From an uncultured Selenomonadaceae bacterium (GTDB lineage Bacteria; Bacillota; Negativicutes; Selenomonadales; Selenomonadaceae): 38,685 nucleotides of DNA. This document shows, in pieces, positions 16,223 through 24,187 of this stretch. The first letter of the stretch is position 1; each line of letters opens with the position of its first letter. The DNA is taken from the NCBI GenBank assembly GCA_905236725.1, contig CAJOCT010000007.1:9079-47763 (forward strand), in the 5' to 3' direction. The notes under the pieces were generated by a model. That model searched no databases and had not been told where the DNA came from. It saw only the letters and a program-made list of their open reading frames with translations. Both the position numbers and the translations under genes were made by a program.

Positions 16223-17314
16223 TTAATTTTCCTCCTCCAACAATTTAATCGCGAGTCGCGCATTTTGTAACGCCGACTCACGAAGATTTTTCAACTGTGA
16301 TTCATTATGCAAAATTTTTTTCGCGCCGATTTTTTTAACCACTCCGTCAAAAATTTTTTCCGCCGTGACGTTTTCCAAATTTCCCAAAGGTTTTTCCTCG
16401 ACAGAATCTAAAAATCTTTCAATTTTCGGATCGTAAGAAATTCCAAGCATCGGAACATTCATCACGCCCGCGAAAATTAAAGCGTGCAGTCGAATACTTA
16501 TCAAAACGTCCATACAACCGACCAAACTCAAAATTTCCGACGTAGAAAATTCATCTTCCAGGACGACGCAATTTTTTTTCATAAGTTCGGCAGTCGATTT
16601 CGCCGCTTTAATGTCTTCGGGGAATTGCATCGGCAGAAAAATAATTTCGGCGTTTTTTTCTTCGACAAGTTTATCGAAAGCCGTCGCCATTTCTTTGCGA
16701 CAATTTCCCCAATCAATCCATTTTCTGACGGAAACTCCGATAAAATTTTTTTCTTCACTCAAATTAAATTTCGACAGAATTTTTTTCCCCGCGTCAAGTT
16801 TTGCAGGTTTAATCGCTAAAACGGGATCGGCGGTACAAAAAATTTTCGGTCGAGTGATTTTTAACCGCCCGAGTTCTTCCAATGAGCCGTGATCCCTGAC
16901 GGTTATCAAATCGACGCGGTTGACGATAAAATTCATCAGCTTATGCGCCAAAGTCCCGCGAATCGGTCCGATACCTTGCGCGTACAACATAACTTTCCGC
17001 CCGAAAAATTTCGCCAAAAAAATAATCCCGAGATAATAATACAGACTGCGGCGACTCGTGACATTTTGCAGAAGACTGCCGCCGCCCGAAATCAAAAGAT
17101 CAGCCGAAAGAATTTTTTTTATAATCGCCCAGACATTCAGCCAAGCCACGGCATCGACATTGTGACGTTTTTTTGTGTATTCGGGGTTCATCGAAATGAC
17201 GGTGAAATTTAAATCGCCGTCAAATTCGCGCAGAACTTCCAGCATCGCCGCCAACATCGCCTCGTCTCCGCCGTTTTTTGAACCGTAATAGCCGGAAATT
17301 AAAATATTCTTCAC
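16223..17314 (-). CDS. csaB: Polysaccharide pyruvyl transferase CsaB
   Basis: Adds ketal-linked pyruvate to a cell-wall polysaccharide, which in other Firmicutes creates the binding site for S-layer-homology domains. The N terminus ILISGYYGSKNGGDEAML, ISGGGSLLQNVTSRRS and the C-terminal SIRLHALIFAGVMNVP are family features, and the 363-residue length is normal. The start is GTG with AAGGAG upstream; it begins 2 nt after the stop of the DUF5693 gene. In Selenomonas and Veillonella relatives, SLH proteins tether the outer membrane to the wall, so a role in envelope attachment is possible but unproven here. Confidence 0.93.
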   Translation of the reverse strand: MKNILISGYYGSKNGGDEAMLAAMLEVLREFDGDLNFTVISMNPEYTKKRHNVDAVAWLNVWAIIKKILSADLLISGGGSLLQNVTSRRSLYYYLGIIFLAKFFGRKVMLYAQGIGPIRGTLAHKLMNFIVNRVDLITVRDHGSLEELGRLKITRPKIFCTADPVLAIKPAKLDAGKKILSKFNLSEEKNFIGVSVRKWIDWGNCRKEMATAFDKLVEEKNAEIIFLPMQFPEDIKAAKSTAELMKKNCVVLEDEFSTSEILSLVGCMDVLISIRLHALIFAGVMNVPMLGISYDPKIERFLDSVEEKPLGNLENVTAEKIFDGVVKKIGAKKILHNESQLKNLRESALQNARLAIKLLEEEN

Positions 17315-17316
17315 GA

Positions 17317-19377
17317 CTAAACTCCTTTGCGAAAACGTGCGACAAATCCAAAAATTAAAATTAAAATTGCGCCGATTGCCGCGCCCGGAATAACTCCGTC
17401 AATTCCGCGCATAAACGACATAAAAATCGGCGTTCTCATATGCGCAAAAGTTTCGACCATTGAACTTTGTCCTATTGTTGCGGCAAGTATCAGAATGAAA
17501 CAAATCATTTTCGGGAATTTTTTCAAGAAAGCCGCGATCGCCAAAATAAATGCGGGGTGACCGATAAAAATTTCTTTCGAGCGGGGACGTGCATAAAAAA
17601 GTTGCTCCAGCATCGCGCGAATTTTTATTTCCGCGCCCGAAACCGGCATTCCCGCAGTATGTCCGCTCCGCGCGATTAAAACAACGAACGCAACTAAAAC
17701 TATCAACGCGCCGAGCAAAGTTTTGACGGTGATATTCATTTCCAAAATTTCTTTGAACTGCTGAATTGCCGGAACATTTTTCCGCACTTCGTCAACGACG
17801 TTGAACCTCTGCAAAAATGCAATCGCAACCAAAATCAGCGGCAGGACGAAAGTTAATTTTATTCCTCTGAAAATTTCAAATTCCAGAAAATATTGTACGT
17901 CACTCAACGCGCCCGAAAGATAAGCCGCGCCGATTAAACTCATTGCGCTTGTTATGAAAAGTGCCGCGACTGACAGCCAAATTATTTGCACCGTCGAAAG
18001 TTCTTGTTCAGATTCGTTTTCGAGTTGCGCTTTGACTTTTAAAAATCTCAACCTGTCGAGTTGCCAAATTATTGCGAGTGCGGGGAATAAATTTGCGCTC
18101 AAAAATCCCGCGATGACTCTGACTTTTCCGCCCGCCCCCATCAAAATCGGAATTACGCAGACGATTGAAATTATTGCGAATGAAATCAGCTGAAATTTTT
18201 CATTGGCATTGACGCGGCGAGAAATTAACGACAAATATAAAATTGCCGCCGCAACAATCCCGATTATTACAAAAATGCGCAAAAAATTATTCGGGTAATA
18301 ATTTTCAAAAGTTCCCGCCTTGCCGAGAGTGTAGCCGTTCGATTTTAATTTTTCGCTGACGTCGCGAATATATTTTAAATTTGTTTCGAGCAAAGTTAAA
18401 TCAGGCGCAGGTTTTTCATAAGTCCGCAAAAGATTTATTCTGATATTTCGTTCGTGATCCGTCGTCGCCCAGCGTGTAACAATCGCATCAAGCAAAAGTT
18501 TCGGCTGTTCATCTTTCGGCACGGCATAAAGTCGAGCAACTCTGTCATAGCCCAAATCTCTTGAAAGCTGTTCGAGTCCGCGTTGAGGATAAAATTTTAA
18601 CTGCGTGACATGCTCAATAAGTCCCAAAGTCCAATTTCTTTTTTTCATTTCTTCCGCCGTCACGTCAACAAAATCTGATGCGCCGAGAATTTCCTGTCCG
18701 TCGAAAACAATTTCGGAAATCGGGTAATCATTCAACCGCTCAAAAACTGCGCGAATTTTTTCGGGCGTGCATTGAGAAAAATTTGTCGGGCGTGCAAGAA
18801 TGTTAAAGCCGTTTTCCTTCGCAATGTCGAGTTCATCCGTGGGAATACCGAGAGGCATTTTCATAAAAGGCGCGTACTGCGCTTTAACTTCCAAAACTTC
18901 AATTTCGCCGACCGCAAAACTTCTGACGCGCTCTTCACCGACACGCAAAATTAAATCCGCCTTCGCCTCCTCGTAATTTTTCAGAGTGCGACCGATTATA
19001 TAAACTTTATTCGCGTCGATTAAATTTTTTTCGACCATTTCGCGCCAAAGAGAGCTGTTGAGTGCGCCGCTGTGATAATTCGTGATAATTTCACTGCCCG
19101 AGACAGCAATAACTTTTCCCTGCCGCGTGAGTTTTTCAAAAGTCGTATCGTAAACGGCAAGCGAAGTAATCCCCGCATCTTTCGCCTGTTTCAGAACGTC
19201 TTCAAAATCCAAGCCTTCGCGTTCGGCAAGATTTAATAAGCTGTCGAAATCCATCGCCATATCAATTTGCGAATTACTTATTTCGACGGCGTGACGCTGC
19301 CCGGCTATGACGAGAGACGCAATCAGCCCTATCGCAATCGCCAGCAGCAGTATTCGATTGTAAACAAATTTTTTCAT
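17317..19377 (-). CDS. DUF5693-family membrane protein
   Basis: A 686-residue membrane protein. One N-terminal membrane segment is followed by a large extracytoplasmic region of about 330 residues (containing FEDVLKQAKDAGITSLAVYD and TLGKAGTFENYYPNNF), then several hydrophobic helices to the C terminus. The family is found beside csaB in Firmicutes, as here; its function is not established. The tight spacing to csaB suggests the two act together in polysaccharide pyruvylation or S-layer anchoring. GAGGA precedes the ATG. Confidence 0.82.
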   Translation of the reverse strand: MKKFVYNRILLLAIAIGLIASLVIAGQRHAVEISNSQIDMAMDFDSLLNLAEREGLDFEDVLKQAKDAGITSLAVYDTTFEKLTRQGKVIAVSGSEIITNYHSGALNSSLWREMVEKNLIDANKVYIIGRTLKNYEEAKADLILRVGEERVRSFAVGEIEVLEVKAQYAPFMKMPLGIPTDELDIAKENGFNILARPTNFSQCTPEKIRAVFERLNDYPISEIVFDGQEILGASDFVDVTAEEMKKRNWTLGLIEHVTQLKFYPQRGLEQLSRDLGYDRVARLYAVPKDEQPKLLLDAIVTRWATTDHERNIRINLLRTYEKPAPDLTLLETNLKYIRDVSEKLKSNGYTLGKAGTFENYYPNNFLRIFVIIGIVAAAILYLSLISRRVNANEKFQLISFAIISIVCVIPILMGAGGKVRVIAGFLSANLFPALAIIWQLDRLRFLKVKAQLENESEQELSTVQIIWLSVAALFITSAMSLIGAAYLSGALSDVQYFLEFEIFRGIKLTFVLPLILVAIAFLQRFNVVDEVRKNVPAIQQFKEILEMNITVKTLLGALIVLVAFVVLIARSGHTAGMPVSGAEIKIRAMLEQLFYARPRSKEIFIGHPAFILAIAAFLKKFPKMICFILILAATIGQSSMVETFAHMRTPIFMSFMRGIDGVIPGAAIGAILILIFGFVARFRKGV

Positions 19378-19395
19378 AGCGTCCTCGCTTTATCG

Positions 19396-20949
19396 TCAAT
19401 TTTTTTCTTGAAGTTGACGAAGTTTTTTTATTGCCTTCGGTAAATTTTCCATAATGTCGGAGGCGACAAGTCCTTCAGATTTTTCGACGTGCGCAAAATT
19501 TCCCGCCGTGCCGTGAAGATAAACGCCTGCAAGCGGTGCGAAAGGCGTAAGTTTCATAAGTCCCGCAATGGTTCCCGCCAAAACATCGCCACTTCCAGCC
19601 GTCGCCATTGAGCTGTTGCCGAGTGGCGAAATAAAAATTTCTCCGTTCGGATAAGCAATAACGGTACATTCGCTTTTTGCAACGATAATCGCGCGAAAAT
19701 CCTGCGCCGCCTTGCGAACATTTTCAATCAACGAGCGGCGAAGTTCTTCAACAGAAATATTTAACAGTGCGGCAAGTTCTCCCAAATGCGGGGTCAATAT
19801 CGGAACATGCTTACAATTTTTCAGGTCTTCGCCTTTGCCGTTGAAAGCAAAAATCGCGTCCGCATCCAAAATCAACGGCTTATCGACGGTCGAAACAATT
19901 TTATTGACGAGGTCTAAAGTTTCTGTCGCCCTGCCGAGTCCGGGACCGATTAAAATTGCGTCAGCCTTCGCCGCCAAGTCAGTCAACGCGCCGATTGCCT
20001 TATTTCCGCCGATAATTCCGCTTTTCGTCTCGTCGAGGAGTGAAGTCATAACTTCGGTCAATTTGACTTCGTAAAGATCGTTCAAACTTTCGGGGACGGC
20101 TAAAGTAACAAGTCCCGCGCCGACTTTCAAAGCAGACATCGAAGCAAGACAAGCCGCGCCCGTCATTCCGCGAGAGCCCGCGACGACCAAAATTTTTCCG
20201 CAACTGCCTTTATGAACATCTTTTGAACGTGCGGGCAGAAAAGTTACCGCAAGTTCGTCGTCGAGCAAAGTTTGATGAATATCGCCGTTCAAAATTTTTT
20301 GTGGAATGCCAATATCGTCTATTATCAACTTTCCGACGTAATTCGCGCCGGGACAGATAAAATGACAGGGCTTGGGCAGACCGAGCGCAACCGTGCAATT
20401 TGCGTGAACCGCCGTTTCTCCGACAAAGCCCGTGTCCGATTCAACGCCGGAAGGAATATCGATCGAAATGACGGGCTTGCTCATGGAATTTATCAGCCGA
20501 ATGAGTCGAAGCGCGGACGGGCGAATTTCTCCGAAAAATCCCGTACCGAGTATCCCGTCAACAACCGCGTCGGCAAAGCGCAAAGTTATCTGAAGTCGCT
20601 CCCAAGCTCTGTCGCTTTCGAGTTGCTGAATTTCTACCGTCATTCCGCGCAAAATTCTTATTTGAGTGTTCAGCGAATCGGTGCGATGATTTTTGTTGCC
20701 GACCAAAAAAATTTTTACTCTTGCCCCTGCATTTGACAAATACCGCGCCGCCGCCAACGCATCTCCGCCATTGTTGCCGCTGCCCGCCAAAATGCAAATA
20801 CTTTTTTTGTCAACGCCGTTCAAAAAATTTTTCGCCGCCTGCGCAACTCTGTGACCCGCGCTCTCCATCAAAGCCAATTCGATTAAACCAAAATCATTTA
20901 TGGCAGTGTCGTCAATTTCGTGCATTTGTTTTGCCAATGCGATTTTCAT
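19396..20949 (-). CDS. nnr: Bifunctional NAD(P)H-hydrate epimerase / ADP-dependent dehydratase
   Basis: Repairs damaged NADHX and NADPHX. The N-terminal half is the YjeF_N epimerase (ILAGSGNNGGDALAAARYL near residue 53), and the C-terminal half is the ADP-dependent dehydratase (GSRGMTGAACLASMSALKVG and the ATAGSGDVLAG motif). The 517-residue length equals the usual fusion. I chose the ATG with GGGTGA 8 nt upstream; a GTG 12 nt earlier overlaps that site. It lies between the methyltransferase-like gene and the DUF5693 gene. Confidence 0.95.
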   Translation of the reverse strand: MKIALAKQMHEIDDTAINDFGLIELALMESAGHRVAQAAKNFLNGVDKKSICILAGSGNNGGDALAAARYLSNAGARVKIFLVGNKNHRTDSLNTQIRILRGMTVEIQQLESDRAWERLQITLRFADAVVDGILGTGFFGEIRPSALRLIRLINSMSKPVISIDIPSGVESDTGFVGETAVHANCTVALGLPKPCHFICPGANYVGKLIIDDIGIPQKILNGDIHQTLLDDELAVTFLPARSKDVHKGSCGKILVVAGSRGMTGAACLASMSALKVGAGLVTLAVPESLNDLYEVKLTEVMTSLLDETKSGIIGGNKAIGALTDLAAKADAILIGPGLGRATETLDLVNKIVSTVDKPLILDADAIFAFNGKGEDLKNCKHVPILTPHLGELAALLNISVEELRRSLIENVRKAAQDFRAIIVAKSECTVIAYPNGEIFISPLGNSSMATAGSGDVLAGTIAGLMKLTPFAPLAGVYLHGTAGNFAHVEKSEGLVASDIMENLPKAIKKLRQLQEKN

Positions 20950-20973
20950 TTTAACTATCACCCATGAATTTTT

Positions 20974-21918
20974 TTAGTCAACAGTAATGACCCACAAATA
21001 TTTTTTTGCGGCAATCTGTTTAATTTTTTCGGCTTGATCTTTTGAAAGATTTTTCAAGCAGTGGAGTTTCGACGGATCTGTCAGCAAGGGAACTTGTTTG
21101 ACTGTAAGCCCGAGTTCTTTTTCGGCAAATTCAATCGCCTCTTGCTGATAGTCAAAATTTTCTTCGTTAATCAAGCTGTCAAAAAGTTCTTCGTACATAT
21201 CTTTCGTTTCGTTGTAAAGCAGTTGAGTTTGATTTTCGCCGTAAAGCGCAGTAGCAATATCTTTGAAAAGTTCGCGAGTCGATAAATCCGGGGTGATAAA
21301 ACATCCGCCCCGCTCCTTCAACACGTCGCGAATATTTTCGTACATCTTTGCCAACCTGTCTTGATTGACATAAATCATCAAGCCTTGATCCATCATGCAA
21401 ACTTTTCCGTCAAAATTTTTTATCGCCGAGAAATAAGCGTCCCTGTCTTCGACAAGAACTTCATCGTAAAAAATATTTTTATGATATTTCGGGTCAACAA
21501 TTTTTTTCATAACTTGATCCGCCGAGACTGCAACCGCCATAAGTTCGCCGCCGAAATATTTTCTGCCTTCGCGAGCAAAGACCATCGCGCGGGGAGTGTA
21601 TCCGCCGCCGATATCCAAAATATTTTTATAATCGTTTTGCTGAACGTACTGCACCGTCGAAAGATAACCGATTTCCTGATAAATGGCGTTGACTTTTTCC
21701 AGTCGGTCATAGTCGATTAAATTTCTTTCGCCGTAAATATTTGCCTTGCCCAACTGTTTTAAAATTTTCTGAGCCTCGGGGTCGCCGGTCGTAGCCAGCC
21801 ACTGCAATTTTACCTGCGACGAATATGAAACCAATTCAAATTCCGCCGCAAAACTCTTAGCCGTGAAAAATGAAAATGCCGCGCATAGAATCACGGTCAA
21901 AGCAAAAAATTTTTTCAT
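20974..21918 (-). CDS. Exported protein with a class I methyltransferase-like fold
   Basis: A 314-residue protein with a classic signal peptide (MKKFFALTVILCAAFSF then TAKSFAA, cleavage near residue 24) followed by a sequence resembling the leucine carboxyl methyltransferase (TcmP/LCM) group. Motif I is NILDIGGGYTPRAMVF (about 99-114); a second family feature is DQGLMIYVNQDRLAKMYENI. S-adenosylmethionine is not normally available outside the cytoplasm, so either this is a repurposed fold, the signal does not direct export, or the start is wrong. Starting at the ATG gives a spacer of 12 nt to GGAG; a GTG 12 nt upstream is possible and leaves the signal intact. Confidence 0.7.
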   Translation of the reverse strand: MKKFFALTVILCAAFSFFTAKSFAAEFELVSYSSQVKLQWLATTGDPEAQKILKQLGKANIYGERNLIDYDRLEKVNAIYQEIGYLSTVQYVQQNDYKNILDIGGGYTPRAMVFAREGRKYFGGELMAVAVSADQVMKKIVDPKYHKNIFYDEVLVEDRDAYFSAIKNFDGKVCMMDQGLMIYVNQDRLAKMYENIRDVLKERGGCFITPDLSTRELFKDIATALYGENQTQLLYNETKDMYEELFDSLINEENFDYQQEAIEFAEKELGLTVKQVPLLTDPSKLHCLKNLSKDQAEKIKQIAAKKYLWVITVD

Positions 21919-21941
21919 CAAGTAAAACACGCTCCAATTTT

Positions 21942-21983
21942 TAGTGGGTAGTGGTTAGTGGACAGTGGACAGTGGACAGTGGG
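21942..21983. repeat. Heptamer-phased intergenic repeat (locus 2)
   Basis: Six consecutive 7-bp units on the plus strand: TAGTGGG, TAGTGGT, TAGTGGA, CAGTGGA, CAGTGGA, CAGTGGG. This is the longest and cleanest array in the window. It fills the gap between acpS and the methyltransferase-like gene. Confidence 0.85.
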
Positions 21984-21990
21984 TAGATTT

Positions 21991-22377
21991 TTATGTGACA
22001 CTGTCCGTCAATTTTTCGAGGACGACAACCGCCGTCGCATAATTTAACGAATGACTTAAACTCACGAAAATTTTTTTTACGCCTTTTTCTTCGGCAAGTT
22101 GAGCAGTTGAGTCGTGTAAAAAAATTTCGGGTTGACCGTTTTCGTTGTTGATAATTTCAACTTCGGTCAAAGAAAAAATAATTCCCGTGCCTATTGCCTT
22201 GAAAAAAGCCTCCTTAGCGGCAAACCTTGCGGCGTAGGAGGCTGCGGAATTTCTTCCGCGACTTTCGCAGTAATTCTGTTCAATTTTCGTGTAAACCCTG
22301 TTTTTGAAATGTTCGCGTTCAACAGCTTTTTTCACGCGCTCAATTTCAACAATATCCGTTCCGATTCCAAAAATCAT
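21991..22377 (-). CDS. acpS: Holo-[acyl-carrier-protein] synthase
   Basis: Transfers phosphopantetheine from CoA to acyl carrier protein. GIGTDIVEIERV with Asp8 and FAAKEAFFKAIGTG with Glu56 are the magnesium-binding motifs of the family, and the 128-residue length is normal. The ATG overlaps the motB stop codon as ATGA, so translation is probably coupled to motB. Fatty-acid metabolism genes are not adjacent. In many Firmicutes acpS is next to nnr, and here the two are separated only by the methyltransferase-like gene. Confidence 0.95.
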   Translation of the reverse strand: MIFGIGTDIVEIERVKKAVEREHFKNRVYTKIEQNYCESRGRNSAASYAARFAAKEAFFKAIGTGIIFSLTEVEIINNENGQPEIFLHDSTAQLAEEKGVKKIFVSLSHSLNYATAVVVLEKLTDSVT

Positions 22378-23171
22378 TTTGCAACTAAATCGACATCGCT
22401 GTTTGAATAAACGCCTTCATTCGGGTTGAAAGACAAAGTCCGCGCAATCAAAATTTCGACGCGGCGATTCTGTTGTTTATGCTCGGGCGTGTCATTCATC
22501 ACAATCGGTCTGTATTCGCCGTAACCGATTGCAGAAAATCTCGCGGGATTCAAATTGCTGTTGATTGAAAGCAAATATTTCATGAAAGTCATCGCGCGAA
22601 CGGAACTTAATTCCCAGTTAGAGGGAAATTGCGCGGTGTTGATCGGGTCCGTGTCGGTGTGACCTGAAATTAAAACTCTTTCCGGTACCGTTGCCAAAAG
22701 TCCCGCAACTATCGGACCGATTCTTTGAGATTCCGGCACCAAGTCCGCCGACCCCGAAGGGAACAACGCACGCTCTTTTATTCGAATCATCAAGCCTTCT
22801 TCTTCGAGTTGCGTGGAAAGTTGGTCTTCGAGTGAATTTTGTTGAATATACGCGTCGAGCTGTGCCTGTAACTCTTGAAGATTTTGATTTTCCTGCAAAT
22901 AAGCCTGATTGCCCAACTCTTCGTCCGTCATAATTTCGCGTTGCTGACTTACGCTGGGGCCCGCTTGGTCGAAGAAGGAAGGACCGCCCATGTTAAAAGC
23001 CGCCGTGAACGCCTGCGCCAACGCCTGCATTTTTTGCGAATCCGGTTTGGCGTTAATTGCAAAAAGCGCGATAAACAACGCCAACAAAAGCGTCATCAAG
23101 TCTGAATACGGCAGTAACCAAGCCTCGCTGGCTTCTTCTTCGTGTTTTTTGCCCCGTTTTTTTCTTGCCAT
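22374..23171 (-). CDS. motB: Flagellar motor stator protein MotB
   Basis: Stator subunit that anchors the motor to peptidoglycan. The N terminus is basic, followed by one membrane segment with the proton-channel aspartate Asp24 in PYSDLMTLLLALFI, then an OmpA/MotB domain with ISGHTDTDPINT and ARFSAIGYGEYRP. The 265-residue length is normal. The presence of Asp24 does not by itself separate proton from sodium drive. AAGGA lies 10 nt before the ATG. It follows motA by 22 bp. Confidence 0.95.
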   Translation of the reverse strand: MARKKRGKKHEEEASEAWLLPYSDLMTLLLALFIALFAINAKPDSQKMQALAQAFTAAFNMGGPSFFDQAGPSVSQQREIMTDEELGNQAYLQENQNLQELQAQLDAYIQQNSLEDQLSTQLEEEGLMIRIKERALFPSGSADLVPESQRIGPIVAGLLATVPERVLISGHTDTDPINTAQFPSNWELSSVRAMTFMKYLLSINSNLNPARFSAIGYGEYRPIVMNDTPEHKQQNRRVEILIARTLSFNPNEGVYSNSDVDLVAK

Positions 23172-23193
23172 ATAATCAATCCTTCACAAAAAA

Positions 23194-23970
23194 CTATTCT
23201 TTCTTCAATGCTTCGCGTTCTTTCTGCGGAATGAAGATCATCAATTTTGCTTCGATTGCTGTGGGAGAGTCGCCCGCCTGAAGTGAAAGAATGCCTTCGA
23301 TAATCATTCTCTTGTAACCGATTTCAGCCGCAGATTTGACTTTTAATTTGTTCGCGAAGGGCAACCAGATAACGTAACCTGTGAAAATACCGAGAATCGT
23401 CGCGATAAATGCCGCGGAGATAGCGTGACCGAGTTTATTAACGTCGCTCAAGTCCGCAAGAGCCGCAATAAGACCGACAACCGCGCCCAAAACGCCCAGC
23501 GTCGGCGCGTAAGTTCCTGCTTGCGTCAAAACAGAACGCGCTTCAGAGTGACGCTCTTCCATGACTGCAAGTTCCGCGTCCAAAACTTCGCTGACAAACC
23601 CCGGATCCATACCGTCAATAACCATTCCCAAGCCGTTGCGGAAGAAAGGGTCTTCGATGTCTTGAACTCTTCCTTCAAGTGCCAAGATACCTTCGCGGCG
23701 TGCAACCTGCGAAAGTTCGATAAAAGTTTTCACCAGTTCGCCTTTGCCGCTGTCGTAATCGTCCGCGCGAAACAAAAGTTTGAACAACGTCGGCAACTTC
23801 GCAACCGTCGCCATAGGGAACGCATTAAAAAGACATGAAAAAGTTCCGCCGATGATAATCAAGAACGCCGCCGGATTGTTCATTGCGGTAAGCGGCGCAC
23901 CCTTCAAAATCATTCCGACGAAAACCGAAATCAGTCCTGCGATAATTCCTATAACTGTAGATTTTTCCAA
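23194..23970 (-). CDS. motA: Flagellar motor stator protein MotA
   Basis: Stator subunit with four membrane segments that form the ion channel with MotB and contact the rotor. Family features are GTYAPTLGVLGAVVGLIAAL (third segment with the conserved proline), GMDPGFVSEVLDAEL and the final segment with GYVIWLPFANKL. The 258-residue length is typical of Firmicutes MotA. The start is a TTG with GGAGATGG upstream. It is the first gene of the minus-strand series that continues into acpS and the envelope genes, and is divergent from a sensor kinase. Confidence 0.95.
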   Translation of the reverse strand: MEKSTVIGIIAGLISVFVGMILKGAPLTAMNNPAAFLIIIGGTFSCLFNAFPMATVAKLPTLFKLLFRADDYDSGKGELVKTFIELSQVARREGILALEGRVQDIEDPFFRNGLGMVIDGMDPGFVSEVLDAELAVMEERHSEARSVLTQAGTYAPTLGVLGAVVGLIAALADLSDVNKLGHAISAAFIATILGIFTGYVIWLPFANKLKVKSAAEIGYKRMIIEGILSLQAGDSPTAIEAKLMIFIPQKEREALKKE

Positions 23971-24036
23971 AATACCATCTCCCCAAACTCACGAGGTTAA
24001 AAAAATCTCACCAAATCCGCTCCCAAAAAATAAAAA

Positions 24037-24062
24037 TTTCGGGCAAAATAATCGCTCTTTGA
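24037..24062 (-). promoter_or_regulatory. Possible sigma-28-type promoter of motAB
   Basis: On the minus strand, TCAAAGAG (24055-24062) and GCCCGAAA (24037-24044) are separated by 10 bp. They partly match the flagellar consensus TAAAGTTT and GCCGATAA. The match is imperfect and spacing is one short. Confidence 0.25.
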
Positions 24063-24142
24063 TTATTCAATGCGAAGAAAAAAAATCCTACCGCCGAAAA
24101 AAATTTTTTGCGCCAAATTTCCCTGCAGAAAATTTAATTTGC

Positions 24143-24151
24143 TGTTATAAT
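24143..24151 (+). promoter_or_regulatory. Extended -10 promoter of the hybrid sensor kinase
   Basis: TGTTATAAT is a perfect TGN-extended -10; there is no convincing -35 box. The leader would be about 30 nt and contains AAAGGA 9 nt before the ATG. Confidence 0.55.
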
Positions 24152-24187
24152 GACCGCGAAAAAAATTTTTGTAAAGGATTGGAAAAA

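Noticed and set aside
23780..24187. N-terminal extension of the sensor kinase frame
   Set aside because: Antisense to motA, and the ATG at 24188 has a proper ribosome site and is followed by the first membrane segment.
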